A stretch of 64,000 bases of DNA from positions 3,100,001-3,164,000 of the forward strand of contig NZ_CP183303.1 in assembly GCF_048541585.1 (NCBI RefSeq), in the 5' to 3' direction. This document shows, piece by piece, positions 45,144 through 54,200 of this stretch. The position numbers and the translations under genes are program-made. The notes under the pieces were generated by a model that did no database searches, was not told the DNA's origin, and saw only the letters and a program-made list of their open reading frames with translations. This DNA comes from Legionella_C sp048541585. Its GTDB lineage: Bacteria; Pseudomonadota; Gammaproteobacteria; Legionellales; Legionellaceae. Each line of letters begins with the position of its first letter. Position 1 is the first letter of the stretch.

Positions 45144-48100
45144 ATGTTAGAGCACTATATACAAATACTTGAATCCTTCAAAGAACATCAACTCTCTATT
45201 CTTTTGCAATCTATTCGGGAAAAAATCATAGCTTTTCTTGAAAGCGAGCAATTTTCTAAACAAGCACAAGAATTTTTTAATGATGTAAGCGGTTGTAGAC
45301 TAATGCTAATGTCAACTACACCTACTGTTGAGAGCATTGATAAAGGAATTAAAGCAGCTTATATACTAACACCGAATAATAAACTCTTTTATCTAAATAG
45401 AGAGCTAAAAAAACCGCTTAATGAAATTGAAATTTCTTCTGAAAATTATAAATTATTAAATGAGACACTAGCTGTTGAACCTTTAGCTCAAGATCAAACA
45501 TTTAAAGTAATTACACGGGCCTTATCGGGAGCCCAATTAGATATCATCAGTAAATATGCTGGGCATGAACATATAGCTAAATGTCGTTTATTCTTACAAT
45601 CAGAAAAACCTAAAATTACAGATTTTGATAAATACACGCATAAAGCTTACATTCTTACAACTGATCATAAACTTTATTATTTTAATCGAGCACTCCCAAC
45701 TGTAATTACCAATATACCTATTACGAAAGAAGATTATGAAGCCTTAAAAACTTACTTTTCCATAACTTCTTTAGAAAATAACCAAACTTGTAAAGAAGTG
45801 ATACATGGCTTATCAACATCACAACTATCTACTATTATTAAATACTCTGGTCACCAGCATATAGAAGATGACGCAAAACCACCTTTTAAGGATTTTGCAC
45901 ATCAGCCAAAGCAAGTTGTGCAACTTAAAGAAGTTATCAATGCTCTTTATCATGCAGAATTGGCTTTTCGCGATTTAGAAACTGTTAATCTACGAGATGG
46001 AAAAAATCGTTTATCAGATTTAAACACACTTTATAATCACACCATTGAGCATGGCTACAGAGCTAGTTATCTTCTAACTCATCTCGACGTAGATATTCAA
46101 CAAATATTTAGTGAAGAAATAGCCTTAATCTTAAAACTCCTGTCTAAAGTAGAAAAGTATGCAGAAGATTATGGTGATAAAGCTTCAAAAATTGCAGAAA
46201 TAGTACAAGATTATCCTATTAGTTATACTGCAGGTAACATCGCCGGCATTGCAACGGATCAAATGCAGCCTCACACAGGCAGTATTGATTACAATTTCTT
46301 AGCACAATTTAGTGCGGTTCTTCCTAAATATATTCAACAACTAACAGAATATATTCACAAATATACTAACCAAATTACTGATTTAGAGCCTACTTTAGAT
46401 AAAACAAAAATTAATGAGCTAGAAGATAATGCTATAAAGCTGTTACAAGCCATTAGTGATGTTCAAAGTAATACTTTTCTCTTTACTTTCAAAGGAATTA
46501 GTTACCTTCATATCATTCAACACGTCACTATGCTTGCATTATCGACCCTTGAACAAATGGGCCACATGAGCGATGAAACTCAAGATGTTATTCGCGATAA
46601 TCTAAGTACGTTAAAGTATGATTTATTAGTGAAACTTTTTGCTATAGTAGATAAAATTGAGGATGAAACACTACTAACGCCAGGTACTCTTTCAACACCA
46701 CTTATGCAAGCGGTGGTACCTTTTTATCAATTAATTATTAAATACGCTTCTAAGCCTGTTGATTTCTCAGTTAAAGGCAAAGAGTTATTAACTTTAGAAG
46801 ATCCTAAATTTATTAAACTTCGCATTGAAAAAATTCAACAAAGAACTAATTCTACACAAAAACAGTTATTCAAAACGCAGGAAATTCGAAATGCGTTTCA
46901 TAACTTTTTTGCCACTTTAGAAAATTATAAAAATTTCAATCGTATTATTGATTTACCTGAAGAAGTCAAAAAAGAATTGTATGTATACTATAGTTACATT
47001 CAAGGTTATTTTGAGAAAACTGACGTAGATTTACATAATGAGATACTTCGCGGCTTACAAAATGCTACCGGAAGCCGATATGATCAACTACGCAATGTTT
47101 ATCTTCAGTTTCGTGGCCATACAACCGATCATTTAAATAAAATTCTTAATTTAAAATCGACTTTAAAGAACTTATTAAATAGCGACATTGCCACTTGTAA
47201 CTTTCATATTAAATCTAACAAACTCTCAATTGATAGTATTTACGAGCATGCTGACTTAACCCCTTGTCCGATTGAATTAACTGATAATGACCGTAACTTG
47301 GCAAAACCTGTTATATTTCTCTCGGAATTAAACAACTCAGAGCCTGATTCGTCTGCAAATAATTCAGCGCCAATAGCACCTGGGACCTCATTAAATAATC
47401 TTAATGGACAAGCAGAGCCAAACGGCACTACAAATATTAATCAAACTTCAATAATAAAAACCAAAAAAAATCATCCTGTATTAGAGTTATTAAATTTTAA
47501 TGAACCAGCAATTCTTAATTTAAATACCAATTTAGAAAATGATTTTGGTATTAAAATTAAAGGCAGCGAAACTATTATCACAAAATATGACACACTTACT
47601 GCTGAACAAAGCTTAGATTTGTTGCAATTTTATAAAACTGAGCAGGAAAAAATTTCTGAAGCTCAAGAAAAATTTACCCTATTTTTAAGTTCATTAAATG
47701 ATGGCCAAAGCTTAGCAGATAAAAGTAATAAAAAAGAGCTTAGTCGCTGGTATACTGCATTTCAACCCTACTTATTAAGGATATTTCTTTCCGATAAATC
47801 TGTTAATATCACTTATCTTGACAAGCTAATTAATTTAAATTTAGAGAGTGGTCAATCCGCAAAATCCCTTGTCAAAATTAACAAAAGTCATTTTAATCAT
47901 CTAGATAATTTATTTACTGAAAAAATGGCTGATGCTAGTGCATTTTGTACGAAAAGGATTGAAATATATCAAGCGCTTGCTAAAGATAAGTTTAAAGCTG
48001 AAACCGATAAACAAGTTTTAAAACCTAATTATATTCATGGTAATCGTGCTCACTATCTTATTAAGCATACTAATTATTCAAAAGCCATTGCACAATTTAG

Positions 48101-50507
48101 GCAAGCGGTTTTTAATTTAACTGAGCTGTTTTCTGAACCACTAGCAAAGGAACTAAAAGGGGCAAAATCTGGCCTTCCTTTTCCGGAATTAGAAACCCAA
48201 AATGGTTTATTAACACAAAGTGAACAAGTACTCACTATTAAGCAAATTTACAATAGCCTATATCATTTAGAACAAATTTGTTTACAGCTAGAAGCCTTAG
48301 ATAATAAAAGTTCGCAAAGCATTTATGTAATGCATCTAATTAAAGCTTACAATAGTATTGATGAAATTTATAAAGCAGCACAATCACTTTACTCCAACCC
48401 TTACTTAACCCTACTTGCGCAAGAAATTATTGAAAAAACGTATAAAGTACAGCAAGAATTTCTTATACAAACCGATCCCTATAGTGTTGATCCAGACTCT
48501 GTTACGGAAGTTGCCGGGCAAGTTAAACGAAACTCTATCTGGTACACCTTACAAGCCTTTATGCTTATTCCAGTACATATTAAGGCTCTTTCAAATCAAA
48601 AAACTATCTCCCAGGAAGAATTAGAAAAGATTCAAGGCCGAACAAAAGAAATTACCCTTAAAATAGAACGTATTATTTCTAAATCAGATTCTTATTTTAA
48701 ACTGCTTCTTGAAACCCCTACTATGTATGGGCTATTTAAAGAATTAAAGCAAAAGCTAGCTGAATTTACTACTACTACACATCACGCAGTAGTCGATAAT
48801 ATTAGAGAAATAAACACTGTTTATTTTACTAAAATACTTATTGAAACAGATAAATGGGAAGATAAGTTAGGTTTAAAACCTGGTTTATTGTCAGGCCCTA
48901 TGAAAGAAATATTAGATGAATTTTATAGAGGCCTTACCGAACCCTTAGGTTTTAATTCAGATAATTATTTTGACTTAATAACGGATATTACTCCTTTTGT
49001 TAAACGAAAAGAAGCCTGCCAAAAAATAAGTGATGAGGCGCAAAGTAAAATTAATGCAAACGACTTTGCAAATCATTTTATGATTTTACAAAAACTAGCT
49101 AAGCTTATAGAGCAATATAGTAATTTTACTACAGGCCCTATTCCGCCTGCTCACCCGCTCTTAATTGAACAGATAGGAAATGAGATTATAGAAAATAGCC
49201 TTAAAGTTAAGTCTATTTTGCAAGAACAGCGTCAATCTAATGCATTAAAAGATAATCAACCACTGCTTGAAAAGCTAGATAAATGCACTGACATAATCAA
49301 TATTATTGAATTGATTAAATTAATTAAGGAGTATCAGACATTATCTAGTGAGAATGATTATGTTAGGCAAGATTTAGCAGCACAACCTGTAAATGGTAAT
49401 TCTTTGGTGCCTAATTTAAATCAGGAAGAGGCTTTAGCTCATTCACAGCATCTTAAGCAACAGCTAATTAATCATTATCGCATAATAGCTCAAAGTTTAA
49501 CAAAACAAAAACAACTTACTTATAACTTCTCACCAGGGCTTACTGAATCAGAGATTCTACAACTTAAGCCACATTATCTGTGGAAAACACTGGTTAAACA
49601 ATTGCCAGCGCTTAAAACCATTTATAGTTATTATGAAGGCATCTACTCAACTTATCGAGTTACCCAAGAAGTAGCTTTTCAGAAAAAAGAGTATTTAAAT
49701 AAATTAGAAACTGATCAAATTAAAATAAATGAAAAAATTAAACAAGATTATATTCAATCTGAAATTAAGAAACGAATTCAAATAATTATTAATCAACAGA
49801 CAGACTTGATTAATTTAAATGGTGAATATAATCAAGCTTTAGAAAAAGATTTATTAAATATAACGTTTCAAGAAGAGCTTTTTAAACAAGTTTATAACGA
49901 AAGTGATATTAAACTTGCTATTAAAACAAAACTAATGGAACGATCTCAAGCATTTAAACTAAGAAATTTAGATACCTACGCTAAGTTAGATTATGTTTTA
50001 ACTGCAATTACAGATTTTCAAATTTATTTAAGAAAGGCAAACGATACATACAAACGCGGTCTTTCTGTTTTTGAGGATGAAAAATCCTTAAGAGCTAAAA
50101 AAGCCCAAATTAATATCTTGCTTGAACTGGCACAAAAGAAACGGCCTGATGAAAGCGTGGAAGAACGCTTTAACAAAATTAGAAACCATGTTGATACAGG
50201 TTCTTTCCGCGCAGCAATGCTAACTTACAGAAAGTTTGATTATATTAGTTTTAATTGGCTTATTAATTGTTTTCTTTCTCTTTTACAAGCGCTCCATCTT
50301 TATAAACCTACTTCCTTAAAATGCTTTGAACAAATTAAAGATGCCGTGTCTGATAAGCCTAAAAATATTCCTCGATATGGCTTTTTTATAGAATCAGCAC
50401 GTGAGCAACAGCGCTATAATTTACCCTTTAAATTTGGGTTTGCAGATAGTATAGATTCAGAGGAAGAATTACCTGAAATCCCTTCACCTCAAACGATTAC
50501 CGTTTAA
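45144..50507 (+). CDS. Giant effector-like protein with internal duplications
   Basis: 1787 residues, no family recognised with certainty, no signal peptide or clear membrane domain. Residues 51-146 and 147-242 are a gap-free tandem duplication of 96 residues (39 identical positions by hand, sharing CRL, AYILT, KYxGHxHI). A larger unit at about 257-572 reappears diverged at about 1028-1296: LYHAELAFRDLE matches LYHLEQICLQLE, and LLTPGTLSTPLMQAVVPFY matches GLKPGLLSGPMKEILDEFY. The rest is mostly helical, Lys-, Glu- and Gln-rich, coiled-coil-like. The C terminus DSIDSEEELPEIPSPQTITV is acidic, as in E-block signals of Dot/Icm substrates. Size and style resemble the large Legionella effectors SdhA, SdhB and SidH. 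A translocated effector is a reasonable inference, not proven. Confidence 0.6.
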   Translation: MLEHYIQILESFKEHQLSILLQSIREKIIAFLESEQFSKQAQEFFNDVSGCRLMLMSTTPTVESIDKGIKAAYILTPNNKLFYLNRELKKPLNEIEISSENYKLLNETLAVEPLAQDQTFKVITRALSGAQLDIISKYAGHEHIAKCRLFLQSEKPKITDFDKYTHKAYILTTDHKLYYFNRALPTVITNIPITKEDYEALKTYFSITSLENNQTCKEVIHGLSTSQLSTIIKYSGHQHIEDDAKPPFKDFAHQPKQVVQLKEVINALYHAELAFRDLETVNLRDGKNRLSDLNTLYNHTIEHGYRASYLLTHLDVDIQQIFSEEIALILKLLSKVEKYAEDYGDKASKIAEIVQDYPISYTAGNIAGIATDQMQPHTGSIDYNFLAQFSAVLPKYIQQLTEYIHKYTNQITDLEPTLDKTKINELEDNAIKLLQAISDVQSNTFLFTFKGISYLHIIQHVTMLALSTLEQMGHMSDETQDVIRDNLSTLKYDLLVKLFAIVDKIEDETLLTPGTLSTPLMQAVVPFYQLIIKYASKPVDFSVKGKELLTLEDPKFIKLRIEKIQQRTNSTQKQLFKTQEIRNAFHNFFATLENYKNFNRIIDLPEEVKKELYVYYSYIQGYFEKTDVDLHNEILRGLQNATGSRYDQLRNVYLQFRGHTTDHLNKILNLKSTLKNLLNSDIATCNFHIKSNKLSIDSIYEHADLTPCPIELTDNDRNLAKPVIFLSELNNSEPDSSANNSAPIAPGTSLNNLNGQAEPNGTTNINQTSIIKTKKNHPVLELLNFNEPAILNLNTNLENDFGIKIKGSETIITKYDTLTAEQSLDLLQFYKTEQEKISEAQEKFTLFLSSLNDGQSLADKSNKKELSRWYTAFQPYLLRIFLSDKSVNITYLDKLINLNLESGQSAKSLVKINKSHFNHLDNLFTEKMADASAFCTKRIEIYQALAKDKFKAETDKQVLKPNYIHGNRAHYLIKHTNYSKAIAQFRQAVFNLTELFSEPLAKELKGAKSGLPFPELETQNGLLTQSEQVLTIKQIYNSLYHLEQICLQLEALDNKSSQSIYVMHLIKAYNSIDEIYKAAQSLYSNPYLTLLAQEIIEKTYKVQQEFLIQTDPYSVDPDSVTEVAGQVKRNSIWYTLQAFMLIPVHIKALSNQKTISQEELEKIQGRTKEITLKIERIISKSDSYFKLLLETPTMYGLFKELKQKLAEFTTTTHHAVVDNIREINTVYFTKILIETDKWEDKLGLKPGLLSGPMKEILDEFYRGLTEPLGFNSDNYFDLITDITPFVKRKEACQKISDEAQSKINANDFANHFMILQKLAKLIEQYSNFTTGPIPPAHPLLIEQIGNEIIENSLKVKSILQEQRQSNALKDNQPLLEKLDKCTDIINIIELIKLIKEYQTLSSENDYVRQDLAAQPVNGNSLVPNLNQEEALAHSQHLKQQLINHYRIIAQSLTKQKQLTYNFSPGLTESEILQLKPHYLWKTLVKQLPALKTIYSYYEGIYSTYRVTQEVAFQKKEYLNKLETDQIKINEKIKQDYIQSEIKKRIQIIINQQTDLINLNGEYNQALEKDLLNITFQEELFKQVYNESDIKLAIKTKLMERSQAFKLRNLDTYAKLDYVLTAITDFQIYLRKANDTYKRGLSVFEDEKSLRAKKAQINILLELAQKKRPDESVEERFNKIRNHVDTGSFRAAMLTYRKFDYISFNWLINCFLSLLQALHLYKPTSLKCFEQIKDAVSDKPKNIPRYGFFIESAREQQRYNLPFKFGFADSIDSEEELPEIPSPQTITV

Positions 50508-50529
50508 TATTAAATGGCCTTGTTTAAAT

Positions 50530-51210
50530 ATGAATATAATTATTAAAATATGTTTTTTCTTTTTACTACCATTAGGACTAGTTATGACTACTGCCACTTT
50601 TTCAATGAATATTATTACTATTGAACAAGAGGCTAACAAAAAAATGTTAACAAGTGTCGCAAAGCCGGTGCAATTTCCACTTACACAAGAGGATTGGCAA
50701 CTCGTTAATGCAATGAAAGAAAAATTATTTGCACTTGAAGGCGTTGGTTTAGCGGCTCCTCAAATTAACCAATCAAAACAAATTATTGCTATTTACATTC
50801 CCCTTAATGCGGCGTTATTGCGTAAAGAGAAAGTCATATCATACCCACTACATGTATTATTTAATCCTAAGTATGAGCCTATTGATGAAAGTGAAAAAAC
50901 AGTTGACTTTGAATCTTGCTATTCAGTAAGTAGCAAGTCTGGAAAAGTACCACGGTATCGAAAAATTAAATTGACTTACTTTGATGAAGCTGGCATTCAG
51001 CATGAAACTATAGAAGAAGGATTTTATGCTCGTGTATTACAGCACGAAATTGATCATCTCAATGGAACATTAATCACTAATAGGTTAACACCAGACTGTA
51101 TTCAAGGACCTATAGAAGAAATGATGAGCTTACGTCGTAGTGAGTTATCAAAGGAACAACAAAAACTTTTTGATGAATTATTAAGAAAAAAGCAATTAAA
51201 AAAAGATTAA
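50530..51210 (+). CDS. def: Peptide deformylase paralogue with signal-like N terminus
   Basis: Metal hydrolase of the deformylase family, 226 residues. Motif 1 GVGLAAPQI is near residue 72, motif 2 is FESCYSV near 130 (usual EGCLS, so Gly is Ser but the metal-ligand Cys is kept), and motif 3 QHEIDHLNG near 170 has both His and the Glu. The N terminus MNIIIKICFFFLLPLGLVMTTATFS looks like a signal peptide, which is unusual. An inner ATG at 50584 has TAGGA six bases upstream and would remove most of the hydrophobic stretch, so localisation depends on the start used. It lies 22 bases after the giant gene and may be co-transcribed. Confidence 0.85.
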   Translation: MNIIIKICFFFLLPLGLVMTTATFSMNIITIEQEANKKMLTSVAKPVQFPLTQEDWQLVNAMKEKLFALEGVGLAAPQINQSKQIIAIYIPLNAALLRKEKVISYPLHVLFNPKYEPIDESEKTVDFESCYSVSSKSGKVPRYRKIKLTYFDEAGIQHETIEEGFYARVLQHEIDHLNGTLITNRLTPDCIQGPIEEMMSLRRSELSKEQQKLFDELLRKKQLKKD

Positions 51211-51239
51211 ACATTACCTACTATTATGAAGAGTAGACT

Positions 51240-51272
51240 TTCATTTGACGCGTCCTAATGGCGTCAAATGAA
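51240..51272. terminator. Bidirectional hairpin between def and the adhesin
   Basis: Perfect 12-base arms TTCATTTGACGC and GCGTCAAATGAA with a 9-base loop, between two convergent stop codons (51210 and 51291). No long U run, but stem strength and position suit termination on both strands. Confidence 0.7.
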
Positions 51273-51290
51273 GCATCTCTAGTTACGTCA

Positions 51291-54200
51291 TTAAGTAAGT
51301 GTATGATTTATTGTTACTCCACCTACCCCGGTATCTGTATAGGTTCCATGCAATAATAAGGTAGCTGCTGCTTGGCCTGAAACTGCTGCAATTGAAGTAT
51401 ACTCTGTATATGCTTCACCATTTTGAACAATTGTTCCAGCATTTTGCCAATTTTGTGGATCGGTAATTTGCACGTTATCGCCAGCACCAGTAACTGTTAA
51501 AGTATGATCAACACCAGTTACACTTAAAACGCTTGCGGCACTTACATTTAAAATATTATTAGCTTGGGGCGATAGATCAATTGCATTAATAGGTGCACTA
51601 CTTACAGCGATATTAGTATTAACTTGATTATTAAGTTGACTAAGATCAATTACACCTGATGCAGTTAGCCCCGCAATACTACTTACTTTTAGCACTCCTG
51701 AACTAATATCACTACTTGCAGAAACAGCGACACCGCTTGCTGTTGCAGTAGTTCCTGTACTGGTATCATGACCTGCTGCAATAGCAACACCTGTAGAAAC
51801 AGCAGTACCGGCAGTTGCGCTAGTGTCAGTACCTGCAGAAACAGTAGTACCACCGGTTGCAACCCCCGTCCTCGGACCACCTGTAGCAGCAGTAGCATCG
51901 CCTGTTGTAGTTCCTGTTCCGGTGCCACCTGTAGCAACAGCAGCACCACCTGTTGTAGTATCACTACCTGCAGAAACACCAGTACCACCTGTTGCAACTC
52001 CCGTCCTCGGACCACCTGTAGCAGCAGTAGCATCGCCTGTTGTAGTTCCTGTCCCGGTGCCACCTGTAGAAACAGCAGCACCACCTGTTGTAGTATCACC
52101 GCCTACAGAAACACCACCTGTTACGGTTAAAGGGTTAATTGTTACAGTTTGCCGCGCTGTCGCTGAAGCAATTGAACTAGCAATAGAAGATTTTGCGGTG
52201 ATTAGTAGATCAAAATTTTCTACTGTAGCTCTTGGTCCACCAGTTATTAAACTTAAAGAGCTTAATTGCTCAGGACTGACTGTATAAGTGCCATCTGTAT
52301 TTCTTATTAAAGCCACACCATTAGCTTGTAATGTATCACCCGTTGGGACATTGGCAACAGTAACAGATGATAATGTATCTACTGTATCACCACTGGGTAA
52401 AGATGCTCCTATATTAAGAGGAATAGGGGCACTGGTATCTCCACTAACTGGCGACACAGCAACAATAGGAGCTCTGGCTGCAGGATTAATAGTCAACCTA
52501 TGACTAGCAGTCGCTGTGGCTACCGAGTCAGCGACTCTTGTATTAGCTGATACGGCTAAATCTAACGTAGCGGCACTCGCTAGCTGGCCTGCACCTAATG
52601 ATAACGTTAAACCTGTTAATTGATCAGGAGTAAGTGTATAGCTACCATCTGCAGCAGCAGGCAATGCCCTACCGGTCGCATCTTTAATAGTGGCGTCTGC
52701 CGGAACATTACGTAGTGTAACCGACGTTAGGGTATCTGCCCTATCACCATCAGCTAACCTAGCATTAATATTAAGTGCAACCTCACTACCAGCATCACTA
52801 CTAAGCAAGGCTGATATGGAAACAACCGGTGCAACCGCTACAGGATTAATAGTTAGCGTGTGACCAGCCGTCGCTGTAGTTACTGAATTAGCGACCTGAG
52901 TATTGGCCGATACGGCTAAATTTAATGTGGCGGCAGTCGCTAGTTGGCCTGCAGCACCTAATGATAACGTTAAACCTGTCAATTGATCAGGAGTAAGCTT
53001 ATAACTACCATCGGCTTCAGCAGTTAACGCTCTACCCGTCGCATCTTTAATAGTGGCATCTGCCGGAACATTTCGTATAGTCACTGACGTTAGGGTATCT
53101 ACCTTATCACCATCAGCGAGCCTAGCGCTAATGTTAAGTGGAATAGCACTACCCGCATCACCAACAGGCGTGGCTGATATGGAAACCACCGGGGCAAGCG
53201 CTACAGGATTAATGGTTAGCGTGTGACCAGCCGTCGCTGTAGTTACTGAATTAGCGACCTGAGTATTGGCCGATACGGCTAAATTTAATGTGGCGGCAGT
53301 CGCTAGTTGGCCTGCCGCACCTAGGGATAACGTTAAACCTGTCAATTGATCAGGAGTAAGCTTATAACTACCATCGGCTTCAGCAGTTAACGCTCTACCC
53401 GTCGCATCTTTAATAGTGGCATCTGCCGGAACATTTCGTATAGTCACTGATGTTAGGGTATCTACCTTATCGCCATCAGCGAGCCTAGCACTAATGTTAA
53501 GGGGAATAGCACTACCAGCATCACCACTGGGCGTGGCTGAGATGGAAACCACCGGTGCAAGCGCTACAGGATTAATAGTTAGCGTACGACCAGTAGTCGC
53601 TGTAGCTACTGAGTCAGCGACTCTCGTATTAGCCGATACGGCTAAATCTAACGTAGCGGCACTCGCAAGCTGGCCTGCCGCACCTAATGACAACGTCAAA
53701 CCTGTCAATTGATCAGGAGTAAGTGTATAGCTACCATCTGCAGCCGCAGTTAACGCTCTACCCGTCGCGTCTTTAATAGTGGCATCTGCCGGAACATTTC
53801 GTATAGTCACTGATGTTAGGGTATCTACCTTATCGCCATCAGCGAGCCTAGCACTAATGTTAAGGGGAATAGCACTACCAGCATCACCACTGGGCGTGGC
53901 TGAGATGGAAACCACCGGTGCAAGCGCTACAGGATTAATAGTTAGCGTACGACCAGTAGTCGCTGTAGCTACTGAGTCAGCGACTCTCGTATTAGCCGAT
54001 ACGGCTAAATCTAACGTAGCGGCACTCGCAAGCTGGCCTGCCGCACCTAATGACAACGTCAAACCTGTCAATTGATCAGGAGTAAGTGTATAGCTACCAT
54101 CTGCAGCCGCAGTTAACGCTCTACCCGTCGCGTCTTTAATAGTGGCATCTGCCGGAACATTTCGTATAGTCACTGATGTTAGGGTATCTACCTTATCGCC

